DNA from: Microbotryomycetes sp. JL201
Taxonomy: Eukaryota; Basidiomycota; Microbotryomycetes
Direction: 5' to 3'
DNA: 64,000 nt
Assembly: GCA_033819885.1 (NCBI GenBank)
Contig: JAQYUZ010000040.1
Location: 62,001 to 126,000, forward strand
Part shown: positions 1 to 11,847 of the stretch, in pieces
Layout of the letters: each line of letters starts with the position of its first letter
Position numbering within the stretch: position 1 is the stretch's first letter
Translations under genes and position numbers: made by a program
Notes under the pieces: model-generated
Databases searched by the model: none
Told to the model about the DNA's origin: nothing
What the model saw: only the letters and a program-made list of their open reading frames with translations

Positions 1-390
1 CTATCCATGCTTCGCGTCAGTGCGGGCGTCGTCAATGATTTTGCTTTCATCAACTTACTCGAGTGCGCCAAACTTGCATCTCCGTCTCTGTCGCTCGGTT
101 GCTGCCCGTCTGACTCATTCCGAGTCCAACCATGACCACTTTGCGTGTGACGAAACGCTCGTCCATGCTGCTGACCCACAGCTTCAGGCCAAATATGGCC
201 TCACTTGCCACTTGTCGCACGCCAGGCTTTCTTTATCGAGTCGCTCATTGCACCCAATGTCTGTAGCTGGCAACAGAAAAGTGCCGAACAGCAAAAAGAG
301 ACAAATCGCTCAGCCCGTTCAAGTGTAACGGTAAAATGGTGAGATGGGTGTGCATGGCACAAGCAGCGCAAGAGGGCCAAAAAAGGAATC
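1..390. other. left edge, no gene assigned
   Basis: Short open frames are present but none shows a recognisable domain. A short basic stretch near 132-260 could look like a targeting peptide but leads nowhere before the tRNA gene. I see no supportable feature. Confidence 0.4.
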
Positions 391-494
391 TGAACAGAGT
401 GGGATTCGAACCCACGCCTCTTGCGAGACTGCGAATGTCAAAAGTGGACACTAAAGACCTGAACACAGCGCCTTAACCGCTCGGCCATCTGTCC
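391..494 (-). tRNA. tRNA-Leu (CAG anticodon) with intron
   Basis: Read on the minus strand, the gene begins GGACAGA and ends TCTGTTC plus discriminator A, giving a seven-pair acceptor stem with one G-U pair. A GTTCGAATC T-loop is present. The anticodon stem CTGTG pairs with CGCAG across an interruption placed just after position 37, and the loop reads TTCAGG with anticodon CAG. The interruption is an intron of about 23 nt at the canonical nuclear position. A long variable arm (TCTCGCAAGAGG) fits a class II leucine tRNA. Internal A-box and B-box sequences for RNA polymerase III are therefore present. Confidence 0.92.
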
Positions 495-1575
495 CACATC
501 ACACGCAAGGCGTGTGTAATATATAAAGCACAAAGCAATTTTCGCGTCCGCGAACTTTGGTAAATGTCTTCGCCGTCGGAGCATACTAGCTGGCCCGGCA
601 CTGTCTCCGCGGTGGCACGCACATCGCCGCAGACCGTTCTGTCCTGCAGATGACCGATTGATCACTTGCAATAGATATTCTGTCTAGAAATAAAAAACAT
701 TCAAGCCAACTCACGTCTGAAGCCATTTTCAATGGTCTGACTCAATCACGAATCTACCGGCGCCGATCAAAAACACCCACTATACCGAGAAACAAGGGGC
801 TCTTCATCTTAGTGGATATACGACATGCGATAAATCTCACCGCCTGTTGAAGTCCCACATTGTGTTGAAGCCAGGGCTTACAGGCTTAGAACTCTTCCTC
901 GTCCGTAATGATTCATTCCGTTCGTCTTCGGTTTGTCCTGTTCAGGACCAAGCGACCAAGAGAGGTGTATGTTTTGTTTGCTTTGACCCCGCTGGTGACC
1001 AGAGCTGATGTACAAAGGCAACGGTAGGCACGGCCAGATTCGCTTCTTTTGTCCTGAACCGCATTGTCGGACTGCACAGGCTATTGTCAGAGGGCCGTCT
1101 TATTCAGCCGGATAGGCTGAAAGTACAGCACAGAAATGTCGCTCGCTGCAGGCAGCAATGTTTTGCGCGAAACTCCCAACAGTCGAGATGGCAGCAAGGC
1201 CGTCGGAGGCGGATCAAGGCGATTGATACATGCTTGCACAGGCAAGAGGGGCCGTACTATACTATGAGCTAGCGAAGCAAGCCGAGCTTGACGTCCACCT
1301 GCTGCGGCGGTTACCTCGCAGACTATGAATATGAGCGTGCCCTTGCCTGGCTAGCGGCGGCGAGCGACTATCCGACGCGGCCTGAACGCGTTCACAGGCG
1401 CCAAGACGGGAACGTCTGGCCGCTCAAGAGTAAGAGGACTATCTTCTTTGGCCCGGGATGTGTTTGCGATGCGTTGACGAGACGCGGGCCGAGGCGAGTG
1501 GGTTGTGGGAGTGCAACAAACGGCGCACTCACAGGCCGCTTCGCAGTCTGCTCCGCCATCTCCACGCGAACTCAC
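495..1575. other. intergenic, about 1.1 kb
   Basis: No homologous coding exon recognised. An open frame from 1288 runs into the next gene but its first part is compositionally unlike a protein and starts before the first convincing ATG at 1576. Confidence 0.4.
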
Positions 1576-2587
1576 ATGGCCCCGCGCCTCGCAAGTCCAG
1601 ACGATGTATCGGCAGAAGACATTCCCCCTCTGGCGTACGACAATGAGCAGGAACTGCTAGACGTGCTGGCGCGGCTCAGGCAAGAGCTCGAGGACCGCGT
1701 CGACAAGCAATGCAGCGCACCAACTAGCAGCAAGGCAAAAGGGAAACAGAAGGCTCGGGACACGGACAAGGCCAGGGTTAAAGACATCGTCCTCAATGTC
1801 AGTCGGCCGGCCACGCGCGCGCAAGCGCGTCGTCATTCAACACGAGTGTCACACGATCCTGACACGTTGATACCGTCTCTAGCAATTTTTCGATCATGTG
1901 CAACTGGCAGTATTGTCAAACTGCTCGATTGCAGGTATGCCATACGAGCAGTACAAGCGCGAGCATCCTTCGGCCGGTGCGTACCCCTCAGAACGCGTCA
2001 AAACACAACCTAAAAACCGTCAGTATGCAGATGACTCTGAGACGCAGCCCTTCTCGGAAGAGCTGCATAAGCGCGTGCTCATCAACCAGAATCAGCTGTT
2101 TGACGACCGCGAGGTCAACATTCGCAAGCGACGAGAAGAGCCAGCCATGGCAGCACAGGTCAGGGGTGACAACGCATGGCAAGGCTTTGGCTGACGAGGA
2201 TCTCCGCAGGCCGTCGGAGAAATCATTGACACCGACACCCAGAGGCTCGCAGCGATGCAGAGAGCGTCACTGCATTTCATCGAACCCAAGCCGTCGACCA
2301 AAACGCGCAAGAGCGTTGGCGCTCCGAAAGGTGCGCATGTCGTTGATCATTGACAAGAACCGCACTCAATCACTCTTATCAGGCGAAAACGGTCCAACCG
2401 CACTTCAAGCGCAGCAAGACTTCGAGCAGAGCAAAGTGATAATCGACAAGCTCCTCAAGGCAAGGCAATTTGATTGCACAACCGCGCAATGACTGACTTG
2501 AGTGCGCAATTGCAGACTGTCCCGAAATTGAGCAATGCAGCGGAAGAGGCCACAAAAGTAGCGCGGGATGCGTCTGTTGTCGAGTGA
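1576..2587 (+). CDS. hypothetical acidic/coiled-coil protein, spliced
   Basis: I do not recognise the family. A protein-like frame opens with ATG at 1576 (MAPRLASPDD) and is rich in Glu, Lys and Arg with heptad-like leucines, suggesting a coiled coil. Further protein-like stretches lie at about 1935-2155, 2203-2332 and 2385-2465 in shifted frames, each bounded by plausible GT/AG sites (for example donors near 1798-1802, acceptor 1934, intron about 2156-2202). A last segment ending near 2587 is also open. The exact joins are not settled, so length and C-terminus are uncertain. It could be a small trafficking or kinetochore-type coiled-coil protein, but nothing in the sequence proves that. Confidence 0.4.
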
Positions 2588-2838
2588 TGTTGTTAAGTAA
2601 AGCTGTCTGTTGTAATAGTACGTGTTGTCATAACCATTAATTCCCCTAAAGAGCCGATTCGGTTCCGGCGACGGACATAGGAACGGCAAGCCCTGATCGC
2701 GCCGCTTGGCATTCACTACCACTCGCTCTCCCTCTTGCCATACGCGCGTCGCACCTTACTTTCAGTCACGGGAACCCGGGTGCAGAGTACGTAGCATGAC
2801 TGGCAGGTGCGGCTGCGTTGCTCACGTGACTTGACCAG

Positions 2839-3739
2839 TGCTTCCGGCCGACAATTGGTCTGCGGCTCGATACAGCACGAATGCGTCCTTTGTATTCTCG
2901 CAAGCATACACAAAGGCTGTCGTCGATTTGCTCGCCCCGCAGTCAGAGGTCTGTTGGACTGAGCGCGCGCGCTCGTGTTGCAGCGTGTGCTGACAGACAT
3001 CATAGGATTATATCTGTGACCTCGGCTGTGGTTCGGGTGAATTGACGAGGGACTTGCTCCAACTCGTCCCGCATGGTCTAATTGTCGGCGTCGACTCGTC
3101 AGCCGACCTTCTTGCGAAAGCCAAGGAGCTTTTGAGCGGAGACGGCAACGTAGAGCTTGTTCTACGCGATGGTCATGACCTTGGCACGCTGCCCGATAGC
3201 GATGCCAAATTTGATGCCGTCTTTTCGAATGCCGCTCTGCACTGGATGTCGCGGGACCCTCAAGCAGTCGCAGACGGCGCGCACAAGGTGCTCAAGCACG
3301 GAGGACGGTTTGTTGCAGAGATGGGCGGTTTCATGAACGTCGCTGGCGTCAGAGCTGCTTTATACGATGCAGTGGCGAAACGAGGCCAGGATCCCGCGTC
3401 ACTTGATCCATTCTATTGGCCAACACCGGCTGCGCACACTCGAGTTCTCGAAAAGGCGGGTTTCAGGGTAGAGAGCTGCGGTCAGTGCAATCCGGACAGT
3501 AACTTCATCGACACTGACGAGTTGGCCGAACAGAGCTCGTGCCGCGCTACACACCACTGCCAACCGGCCTCTCGGGATGGCTTGAGACGTTTGCATTTGC
3601 ATTTTTGAAACCTTTTTCGGCAGATGAAGGCAAGCGGATCATCCGGGAGGTCTGCGACAAGCTCGAGGTCGACATGAAGAGCGAAGAAGGCTGGGCAGTC
3701 ATGTACACGCGATTGAGATTCAAAGCCTGGAAAGACTAG
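2839..3739 (+). CDS. class I SAM-dependent methyltransferase (first exon unresolved)
   Basis: Exons 2839-2948, 3006-3480 and 3534-3739 join in frame to 263 residues. The N-terminal part carries W-S-x-x-x-Y followed by F-V-F-S-Q, typical of trans-aconitate/arsenite-type methyltransferases. Motif I is DLGCGSGELT, the acidic residue ending strand 2 lies in VGVDSS, and the motif-IV region reads FDAVFSNAALHWM. A SAM-dependent methyl transfer to a small molecule is inferred; the substrate cannot be told. The first coding exon before 2839 is not found: the nearest ATG (2796) gives the wrong phase, so the start is open. The two resolved introns are 57 and 53 nt. Confidence 0.8.
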
Positions 3740-4678
3740 GTTTGATATTACAAGCTTTCGTCAGCTGGGAACGCCGAGCTCAATTTGACCATTGAAAGAG
3801 AGCACATCTGGACCGAGGAGTCGAACTTGTATGCAACCATGCCCCGCGGGTCCGCTCGTGGCTCTTACTTGAACAGCGTCAATATCTGTGCTCATCAGTC
3901 ATCGCGTCTAGTCGATTTGATCTTGACAGCCAGCTGATTCGTTGCCGTGTGCATTTGACGATTGCGATCCCGCCAAAGATATGGTCAGCCCGTTGCACTG
4001 CTCACGACTAGTCTTGCATGGGATCTTCTAATGCCAGTTGGCAGTTGAGTATAACTAGTTGAGCTGCTGAGTCTAGTACAGCACGGCACCGCGATCGTCT
4101 GCGTAGGATGAACAAGTGGCGAGCCGTGGGGTTTCCTGGCTGTGCGATGAGAATGCCAAGAGAGAATTCGCGAGCAGGCCCGTCTTCAATCAAGTTAAAT
4201 GCGTCCTGACTGCCGACATGGCGCTCAACGCATACAGACCACAGAAAACAGCGTGCTTTACGCTCGCGCCGTTGAGACTCCCTGGAAACGGCGGGCTCGC
4301 ATCAACACCGCAATGCGTATGTCTTTTCTTTTTCGGGCTGATTGAGGCAACCGATGAATTCAATATACCTCAGAAGGTCAGTCGAGGACGAGACGAAGAA
4401 TGACCGAAGTGAAAGACGTTTGGTTGACGTCGAGGTGCTGGTAGCGTATTTCTCCGCAAACCCTTGACTTTGACGATTTTCTCGAACGCGTCATACGCCA
4501 CAACGTTCTTGTTTGCAGCATTTGCACTTCTCTTCTTGCTAGCCGGTCAACAGGGTGGATCCGAAGGCCAAGCAGGACTTTGCCGCCAGGAAGCGAGCGA
4601 CACCGGAGAAGCTTGGGCGGCAGTCATCCACTTCGCGGAAGCCGACAACTTTGAAGAATCACCAAACTGAGCGACACA
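3740..4678. other. intergenic or unresolved 5' exons
   Basis: About 0.9 kb without a recognised exon. A hydrophobic stretch encoded near 4490-4550 (ending LLFLLAG) could be a signal peptide exon of the following membrane-protein gene, but I could not place its splice sites. Confidence 0.35.
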
Positions 4679-6197
4679 ATGACTCTGCCAAGAAATCTAG
4701 GAGCCTTGTTCCGGATAGGTGCTGGCCCGTTGCACCTTCGCCGTTCCTGCCAAAAGCTCCTGAATTTACGTCCGCGGAGGAATCGGGCGATCACCGCACT
4801 TGCCAATGACTTTTGGCCTGTTAACCACATGTTAGCCCTCGATTTCGTGGACCCGAGGCTCGCTCATGGTCAGTGGCGCGCGTTCTTCGACGATCTATAT
4901 CCCGATCTCGGCGAACCTCTGAATGTGGTGGTGCGTTTCAGTCATGCCACGGTGGCGTGACATTTCCTGAACCCAAGATGCGCTCTGCCGCAGATATCAG
5001 CTTTATCTGATCAGAGCGTCATCAAAGACAAGCATGGCCTGGAGGATTGGCTGTCATCCATCTTTTACGGTCGACAGTGTCTCGGCCTACACATGGGAAA
5101 GAAGCAGCAAGCGAATCTGGGTGAGCATGATTTTTACGGTATCAACGTGTCATTCTGACTGGTCAAGAAATGCGGTAGGGGATGGGAACGGATTCAGTAA
5201 ATGACTCAGGTCGAAAATGTGTACTCAGGCTGACTTTCTGAACCCAGTCGAACAAGCTGGGTGTACGTCGAGCGACACAAGACGAAGAGAATCAGATCAA
5301 TGTCTAACGCTAGGCGCTCAGTGCTTCGATGGACTTTTGGTTTGCCCTCCCATGCGGGAACTTGTTGGGAATCGCTTGCCGGAGGTAGCCATATCCGGTC
5401 AGTGTAGAACCTTTTTGACATTGTGTTGATACTGAAGCATAATCAAAAGGTATTGGTTTCAGAATGGTCCGCTCGCTAGAGGTGGAGCAGTCTTTTTTGC
5501 AGCTTCTGACGAGAAAGACGCGATCGGATCGCATCAGATCATCAGCAACGGGTGCGTATGAGCATGATTCAAGTCATCAAATGCTGATGATAGTCCTCAG
5601 ATATGATATTGCGAGGTGAGCTGCGGGAAAGCTCTGCTAGCGCGGCAAGCAAGACTGAAAACCCCACAGAGATAAGATTGTGGACTTAGCACTGAGGCCC
5701 GAAGGCACTGTCTCTCCATTATCTGGTACTACATACACTGCGACCGCGCAATACTTGGACGGCTTTCTGCCTGAGGGCTCAGCCGGCATCAATCACGACA
5801 TTGGGTAAATTCTTCCGCTCGTCCCAGGAACTTCGCTGACCCGCTCGATCCAGCATTGATGGACGAGTCGCCGTTCTCAGGATCAATGTTTTACAAGACT
5901 CAGTCGTCGTACTGTGAGGAATTCTGTTCCTGTGTGCAAAAGGCCCACATTGAGTGATCCGGTGCTTTCGACGTGCATTGCAGACCCGATCCAACTGCTG
6001 GATGCCTCGCTGCGATGCTCGTCGTCACCACGATCGTCACTGCTTTGATCTACTGGATAGTTCGCGTCCGAGCAAAATCAGCAGGCGCAACGCTCCCTAT
6101 TGGTATTCAAGACATTCATTGGCGAAGGCACGAGCAATTTCTGCAAGAAGTAGGCAAGCTGAGGAGCACCTCGGAGCTTGACGACGTATCGATGTAG
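4679..6197 (+). CDS. single-pass membrane protein of unknown function, many exons
   Basis: Conserved-looking exons join in phase: 4679-4930, 4994-5120, one from 5179, an exon ending 5397, then 5450-5551, 5601-5615, 5670-5804, 5854-5913 and 5984-6197. Blocks that look strongly constrained include NHMLALDFVDPR, ECLGLH-like CLGLHMGKK, GDGNGF, GTCWESLAGG and RYWFQNGPLARGGAVFFAA. The last exon encodes a hydrophobic helix (LVVTTIVTALIYWIV) followed by a basic cytosolic tail, so a luminal or extracellular domain anchored near its C-terminus is inferred. The pattern resembles an uncharacterised protein family I associate with basidiomycetes; no function is known to me. The stretch 5179-5397 and the true N-terminus (an upstream signal peptide exon is possible) are not fully resolved. 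Confidence 0.6.
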
Positions 6198-6629
6198 TTC
6201 CAGCCACCTACAGTACTACCTCGGGTGTCGGGCAGCCGAAATGTTCTACGGAGCGGCTGCGGGCCGCCTCCGCCATTGTCTGTTGATCTATCTGTAACAT
6301 TGTAGCACAAGCTTCCTTCTCAAATGTTTCAATAGTAAGACTGCAGCTGGGACTGGCAGAAAAACCAAGAATGCAAGCATGGGCATCTTCGTGAGAGGCG
6401 ATTTGTCTCAGAGAGCGGAGGCCGTGCTTGATGTATCGCTGCCGTCAGGTTGGTATCACCACATAGTTTCCAAGCAATTGAAGTGAGTACAGCATGGACA
6501 AGGGGGCGGGGGCCCAGATTTTTCCACATGCCCGATCTCTCGCCGAGTGGGGTATTGGCCGGCGGCGGGGTACACCTGTCGGTTGCACCAGACAAGAACA
6601 TTTCCTTTTCTTTCCTTGTCATACCTATT
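6198..6629. other. intergenic, 432 bp
   Basis: 3' region of the membrane-protein gene and promoter of the GH43 gene. No further feature recognised. Confidence 0.4.
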
Positions 6630-8512
6630 ATGAGAACGTTCGCTGTAGTCGCGAGCGCGATTGCCCTCGCCACAACCGTCGTTCAAGCGGCACCTCGCCA
6701 AGTCCAGGTCACGCTAGACGGGCAGAAGAAATACTGGTACGACAGTGATGGCAACGCCATCGACTCCACAAGCGGCAAAATTGATTACATAAATGGCGTT
6801 TATTCTTGGATCGGCGTGTTGTCAGGAAAGTCAGCATCAATTGGCCATTGTTCAGAATCAAAACTAAGACGTCCTTTCAATAGGCTGCGGCAAGACCTAC
6901 TGCGGAATAGGCTCCTGGACCTCGCAAGACCTGTCCACGTGGCAGTATCAAGGCATGCTGTATGATCCGAATACGCCTGAGAATGCCGCCGTCTGCAACC
7001 AGTTTGGAAACTGTGGTCGTCCGAAAGTGCTTTACAACGCCTCAACAAAGAAGTACGTCTTGTACATGTTCTCTGGACAGCCTGGATACGTCGTCTTTAC
7101 GTCAGACAAGCTGTCATCCGGCTATACATATGTTGGCCGATCTCTTTCCGCTTTCCAACCGCCGGGCTGGGTGTCTTGAGACCATTCGCTCGTCAAGCTC
7201 GACAACAAGGCATACGTTGTTCACGGCAGCTTGAACTTGTCTCGAACGCTGCAGGGTACCTCAGACGTGAGCTTGTCTCGGCCGATCCGATTGATTTCAT
7301 GTTTGACAATCGTGTGCAGATCTGGCCACCATTTTTGATGAGCATCTATATTGAAGAGCTGCGTTCCGACTATCTCAATTCAACGGGTTCGTATACGACT
7401 GTCAATTTGCCAGGATACACGCCGCCTCTGTCGGAGAGCGAAGTAACTCAGGACCGTTCCAAGCTCGTCGACTCTTTAGTCGAGGCTCCCGACTTGTTCA
7501 AGCGTGGAACAGACTACTACATGATTGGCTCGCAGATTTGCTCGTTTTGCAACAGCACTGGAACGCTGGTGTACCGCGCCAAATCGCTCAAAGGCCCGTG
7601 GCAAAGACAATTGATAAGTGATTTGACCTGCGGAGGGCAAGCAATGGGTATCGTCGTGCTCCCTGGCTCGAACGATTCAAAGAAGGCCACATACTTGTAT
7701 CAAGCCGACCTGTTCTCGACCACTCCGATTTCTGGGTCGATCACTGCCGCTCATGGACATGGTTTTTGGACTCTAACGGGGACGGCAGCGTCAAGGACAT
7801 TGACTGCTCTGCTAAGCAGTACAAATTTACCATTCCTGCTGCGGCGGGTGCACCTGCTCCGAATGGTCGAGCATTGTCGGCAACAGATGGTTCAGGCGAG
7901 GAAGCACGCTACCTGCCGAGCAGCGACATAGTAAGATAAAATGTGGAGCGCGTCCCACCCTCAAGCTGATCTGAATGTTCCTTTTAGCCCGGATCCACTT
8001 TTTACCAAACGTGGCAATCGTCGAAAGGTGGCACGCTCCAAGAGGTGGGCGTCAATGCCGCAGCATTGTTGCCGAGCGCGAACTTGACGGTGACTGTGTT
8101 CCGTAACAAGAGTGAGCTCAGATCATTCAGTCCGAAGAATCTCACACTGACGGTAGTTTTGCCAGATAAAGACGACATTTACAAACCATTCTTCAAATGG
8201 GAAACTTTGACGACCACCAAAGCTGGACTGACGACGACGTTGCCGGAATCGTTTGCGGTATTGCGCGTTCCGGTCGGCAAGACTGTCTCGAAAGGAGACC
8301 TGCTCGGCTTTTCGATTGGTGTTGGACTGCGGGAAGGTAGCAGCCGTGCTCATCCTTACCATGTCTTGATGAGGTCAGACAGCAGCAACAAGGCACACTC
8401 GCTCTACGCTCTGCATCGGGGTGGCGTCAGTGCTTTGGGCAAACAATTCGATATGGGACCGGTATACGAACTGCCCAGCAAGGAGTTGAAGTGGCACGCA
8501 GTCGTCAATTGA
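6630..8512 (+). pseudogene. secreted GH43 family glycosidase, frame disrupted
   Basis: The ATG at 6630 opens a signal peptide (MRTFAVVASAIALATTVVQA). The downstream protein matches the five-bladed GH43 type seen in fungal exo-1,3-galactanases: GRPKVLYN, WPPFLMSIYIEEL, EAPDLFKRG, CGGQAMGI, AAHGHGF, then a C-terminal beta-sandwich (7988-8512). Segments are 6630-6813, 6884-7266, 7320-7930 and 7988-8512. Three things are wrong with it. An in-frame TGA lies at 7177-7179 inside a block that otherwise reads like the family (DHSLVKLDNKAY). The T-run at 7763-7767 is one base short, so the frame shifts before DSNGDGSVKD. The first intron needs a weak GC donor. It may be a young pseudogene, a strain-specific null, or an assembly error; a 39-nt intron (7171-7209) could remove the stop but would delete family-like residues. 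Confidence 0.7.
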
Positions 8513-8629
8513 TTGACTTAGATTATGAAGAAAGTTGTCGTTTTGTAATCACTGGTCCCCATATTGGGGCCTGTACAATCAGCAAGAAGAATCGTTACAA
8601 CAACATGTAATCCCAATCTCCAATGCTCA

Positions 8630-10469
8630 TCATCTGTCTGATCTAGTCGTCACCCAGATCTCGGCAACAACGTTGACGTCAAAGACAGTTCTCGCAGAAA
8701 CCGAAGCGTCCGAAGTAGAGTGTTCGAGCAGCAAAACCCGCGTTCCACCAACGCGGTGCGGACCGGCCATGTCTGGCGCAATGTATTGCATGCTGAATGA
8801 ACATTCATCCAAGCCAGCCGGAACTGTAACAAACTGGGTGCTGGCGCCAGAGATTTCAACACCACGCGACGGTCTAGGTCCTTCCACCGCCAGACTTGCT
8901 CGCGTTGGAACTGGTGGGGGCAATTGCGGCCCATCGAGAGACACGTTCGTCGTAGAGTACCAATTGACGTGCTGAACGGCGAAATTGTATGGCCGCGGCT
9001 CTGCCGATGCAGATCGAACACGCAACTTGTATGCAATTGAGAACGGCTGGCCAGTCCGCAACATCGTTTGGGGCGAAACAGTCTCGACAGTCAAATCAAA
9101 TGACGGATCCAAATGTGTATCGCTAGCCGCACGAGGTGCAGGCAACGAGTCATGCGCGCTGGATGAAGTGACAGCATCATTCGAGACACGCAGATTTGAC
9201 TGTGGTTGTGGCGGCGTGACGAGCTGCGGTGGTGCAGGCGGGACGCGTCGACCGAGCATGGAAGTTTGCAATCGCCCGAGCTCGCCGTGAGGCGTCCTCC
9301 AAACGAGTTCCTTAAATGTCCGTCAGCATTTTGTAACATAGCGCAGCAAAGCACGCGCTTCACATACAAGCCGGCCAAGCTCCTGCGACGAACCCGGCGG
9401 AGGTCCGCTATCATCGCTAGTGAGAACAAAGAGAAACTGCCGCACTGCTCCGGGTGACAGAAATGTAGATTCGTTTTGAAAAATGGTCGTGTTGAGGTCC
9501 AACACTTGCATGCCAGTTACGGGATCGAAACGCATGCGCTCGAACGTCATGGCCGTCTCGCACTGGTTCTGGACTTGTACCTCGAGAAAGATTTTGTTGC
9601 GCTCTGAAGCTGCCATGACAGCGTTGGCAACATTGACGTTGGGCGCGTGCGCTTTGGTCCTCACGCTGAGTGGATTCGAGACCTGCATGTCGTGGCAAAC
9701 AGTCAATCGACAGTCTCACCGCGCAGCCGGCAGGCCCGCACCTGAAACTTGTACACCTGGCAAACGATGCATTGTCAACATAGAGACACCATTGTTGCGC
9801 ACGCGGGGCGTACCTTTCTGAAGCTACGGCTGACCGTCCGGAGATGTCCAGCTTCGTCTGGCACCTGACTTGCGTACGTAACGGTGCACACGAGGGCATG
9901 CAGTCCAAGCTCTTTGATCTCGTGCGACACGAGTGTGTCCACACTCTGTCCAGGCCGGAGTCCATCTTCGGGCGCGTGCACGGTGGCGAGATGATGCTTC
10001 AGTCCGCCGAGTTGCTGCGGTGCTGGTGTCGCGCCAGGCTGTGCAGGTATTGCTGGAGGTTCAGGTGCACCCGTATTCATCTCGACTTTCATGACGAGCG
10101 ATGACGCCGTGGTTGTCCCGTCTGGCGGCCTCGCGAGATCGTTCGACAGCGACAGCAATGCCGAGAATGTCTCTCTGCGCCCAATCATGATTCAGAAAAG
10201 AAGCATTGCACAGACAACTGCACGACTGCTGACCCGAGATAGATCGTGCCAAATGTGCTTGGGAGCATGAACGCGCTTGTCAGGCCGACGTCAAACGTGT
10301 CGCCTTGCTGTCCAATACTGTTGGCGTCGAGCTTCTGAAGTGCTCGGCTGCCCATGGACGTGTCTTCGTAATACAGTGGCTCTGCACGCACAAGCGATGG
10401 CTTTGCGGCGCGCAGCACTTTGAGTGCGACGATGTGCGGGTCGCGGCGCGCTCCAGGTGGAGCTGCCAT
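8630..10469 (-). CDS. TRAPPC13: TRAPP complex subunit 13 (TRAPPC13-like)
   Basis: Five exons on the minus strand (10234-10469, 9814-10174, 9742-9756, 9368-9682, 8630-9310) give 535 residues. Recognisable TRAPPC13 blocks are HIVALKVLR near the start, LPSTFGTIYLGETF, SHEIKELGLHALVC, KFQVSNPLSVRTK and GRLQTSML. The family belongs to the TRAPP tethering assemblies that act on Rab GTPases at the Golgi and in autophagy. The ATG at 10469 begins MAAPPGARRDPHIVAL, with the conserved block right after it, so the start is secure. Exon 3 is only 15 nt and codes for VYKFQ. It is divergent from the F-box gene with 135 bp between the start codons, implying a shared promoter. Confidence 0.88.
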
Positions 10470-10604
10470 GGTGAGGCCGTTGTTTGAACGGCCGACTGGT
10501 TCTCGTTGAGAGTTGCCGGAGTGACCGTGGCGGGCGCTGAAATCGCTCAAGCCGATTTCTGTGTCGGCCCCACATTCTTCGCTGTGCCTCAAGAGACGGG
10601 CCCG

Positions 10605-11847
10605 ATGGCTCGCGTCGCAGTGGTAGGCGGAGGAAGAGTCGACATCGCACCACCAAGCGTGTTTGATCGCGTGCCGGACGAGCTTTTGCTATCGATTTTC
10701 GGTGCTGTGGCGGCGAGCTCTGGCCCCTCGTCGCTGATCGAGCTGCACCAGAAGCGCGAGGCGTGCACCGAGCCCATCAAGGCCAGATCAGCCCTCAGAC
10801 TCGTATGTAAACGCTGGTTTCTCGCCATCGGACATGAGCAGACAGCCTGGATCGATTCCACGAGCGCCGCGCGGCTTATCGAGACATTCTCGACCGGCAG
10901 ACAGAGCCGCCGCCTCAAGAGCATGCGACTCGACTTCAAAGGCAACTACGAGCTGTGGCGCGAAATCGGACAGCTGACGCGATTGGCACCAGAAGTGCAA
11001 CATCTGGCACTGTGCTGCTATTTGCCACAGGAAGCGACGCTTTGGCTTGGCCCGCTCGACTGGTCACGCCTGCGCTCGTTTGCGTGCGCAGAAATCAGTT
11101 ATTCGCTGCTCGAGCCGTGAGTCGAACGGAGCTGCTCACGTTAATCCCGACTGAAGGGTTGCGCCTTGAAGCCTCCTCGTCTCACCAACCTCGCAACTGG
11201 TCGACCTCAGAATTGGGGGCGTGCACGGTGTCCCTAGTCGACTATTTAACCTTACAGTCAAGCTGTCTCGCTTGCATCTTGGCGTACGCAGCCGACAGTG
11301 CAACGATCTGCTGCGACAGCTTGTGCAATCATCTCGTTACAGTCTACAGCATCTCGACCTCAGCGTGTTCCCAGGTACGGGTCAGCAAATTGACTGGAGT
11401 ATATCCGAAGCAGTATCGCCAGCCACTCGAAATTTGCGCACCTTCAAGCTTGATGGCGCTACACCTGTGCTGGACAACGCCTTTCTGGGTCAGCTGACGA
11501 GCGTGACAGTATTGTCACTCGGCGATTACGGTCGCGCATACACTTCTCCTTTCCCAGAATTCTTGTCTCAGCAGCGGACGCCTCATTTGCTGTCCCTGTT
11601 CTTGACATGGAGCTTCAAGCGCGCGCGAGACAAGCTCGATTGGGAATGGTCCGATCTTGTCAGCGCGCTCGAACGACGACGCGACAATGCAGCGCTTGTC
11701 GTCGACGTGAATGTGTCTGGTACGCTTCACGATTACGATCAGACGATTCGGGTGGCGAGAAAAGCTTTGGAGGGTCGCATGCCGAGTCGGACAGACATCA
11801 CATTGACGTATTGGCCCGGCCAGCCTTTCAAGCTTCTTGCAATGTAG
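10605..11847 (+). CDS. F-box protein
   Basis: Two exons (10605-11116, 11172-11847; intron 55 nt) give 395 residues. Residues about 20-75 form an F-box: VPDELLLSIFGAV ... ALRLVCKRWF, the element that binds Skp1 in SCF ubiquitin ligases. The remainder contains irregular leucine-rich segments (for example LARLxxL-like stretches around LSLGDYG and LLSLFLTW) that could be a degenerate LRR substrate-binding part. The substrate is unknown. The model is secure because the exon join restores a single frame across 11116/11172. Confidence 0.78.

Noticed and set aside
1896-2492. 198-residue frame overlapping the hypothetical gene
   Set aside because: It is Ser/Arg-rich and featureless; the shifted frames across the same DNA look more protein-like and are bounded by splice sites.
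2716-3003. Minus-strand 95-codon frame over the methyltransferase N-terminus
   Set aside because: The plus strand encodes conserved methyltransferase blocks here.
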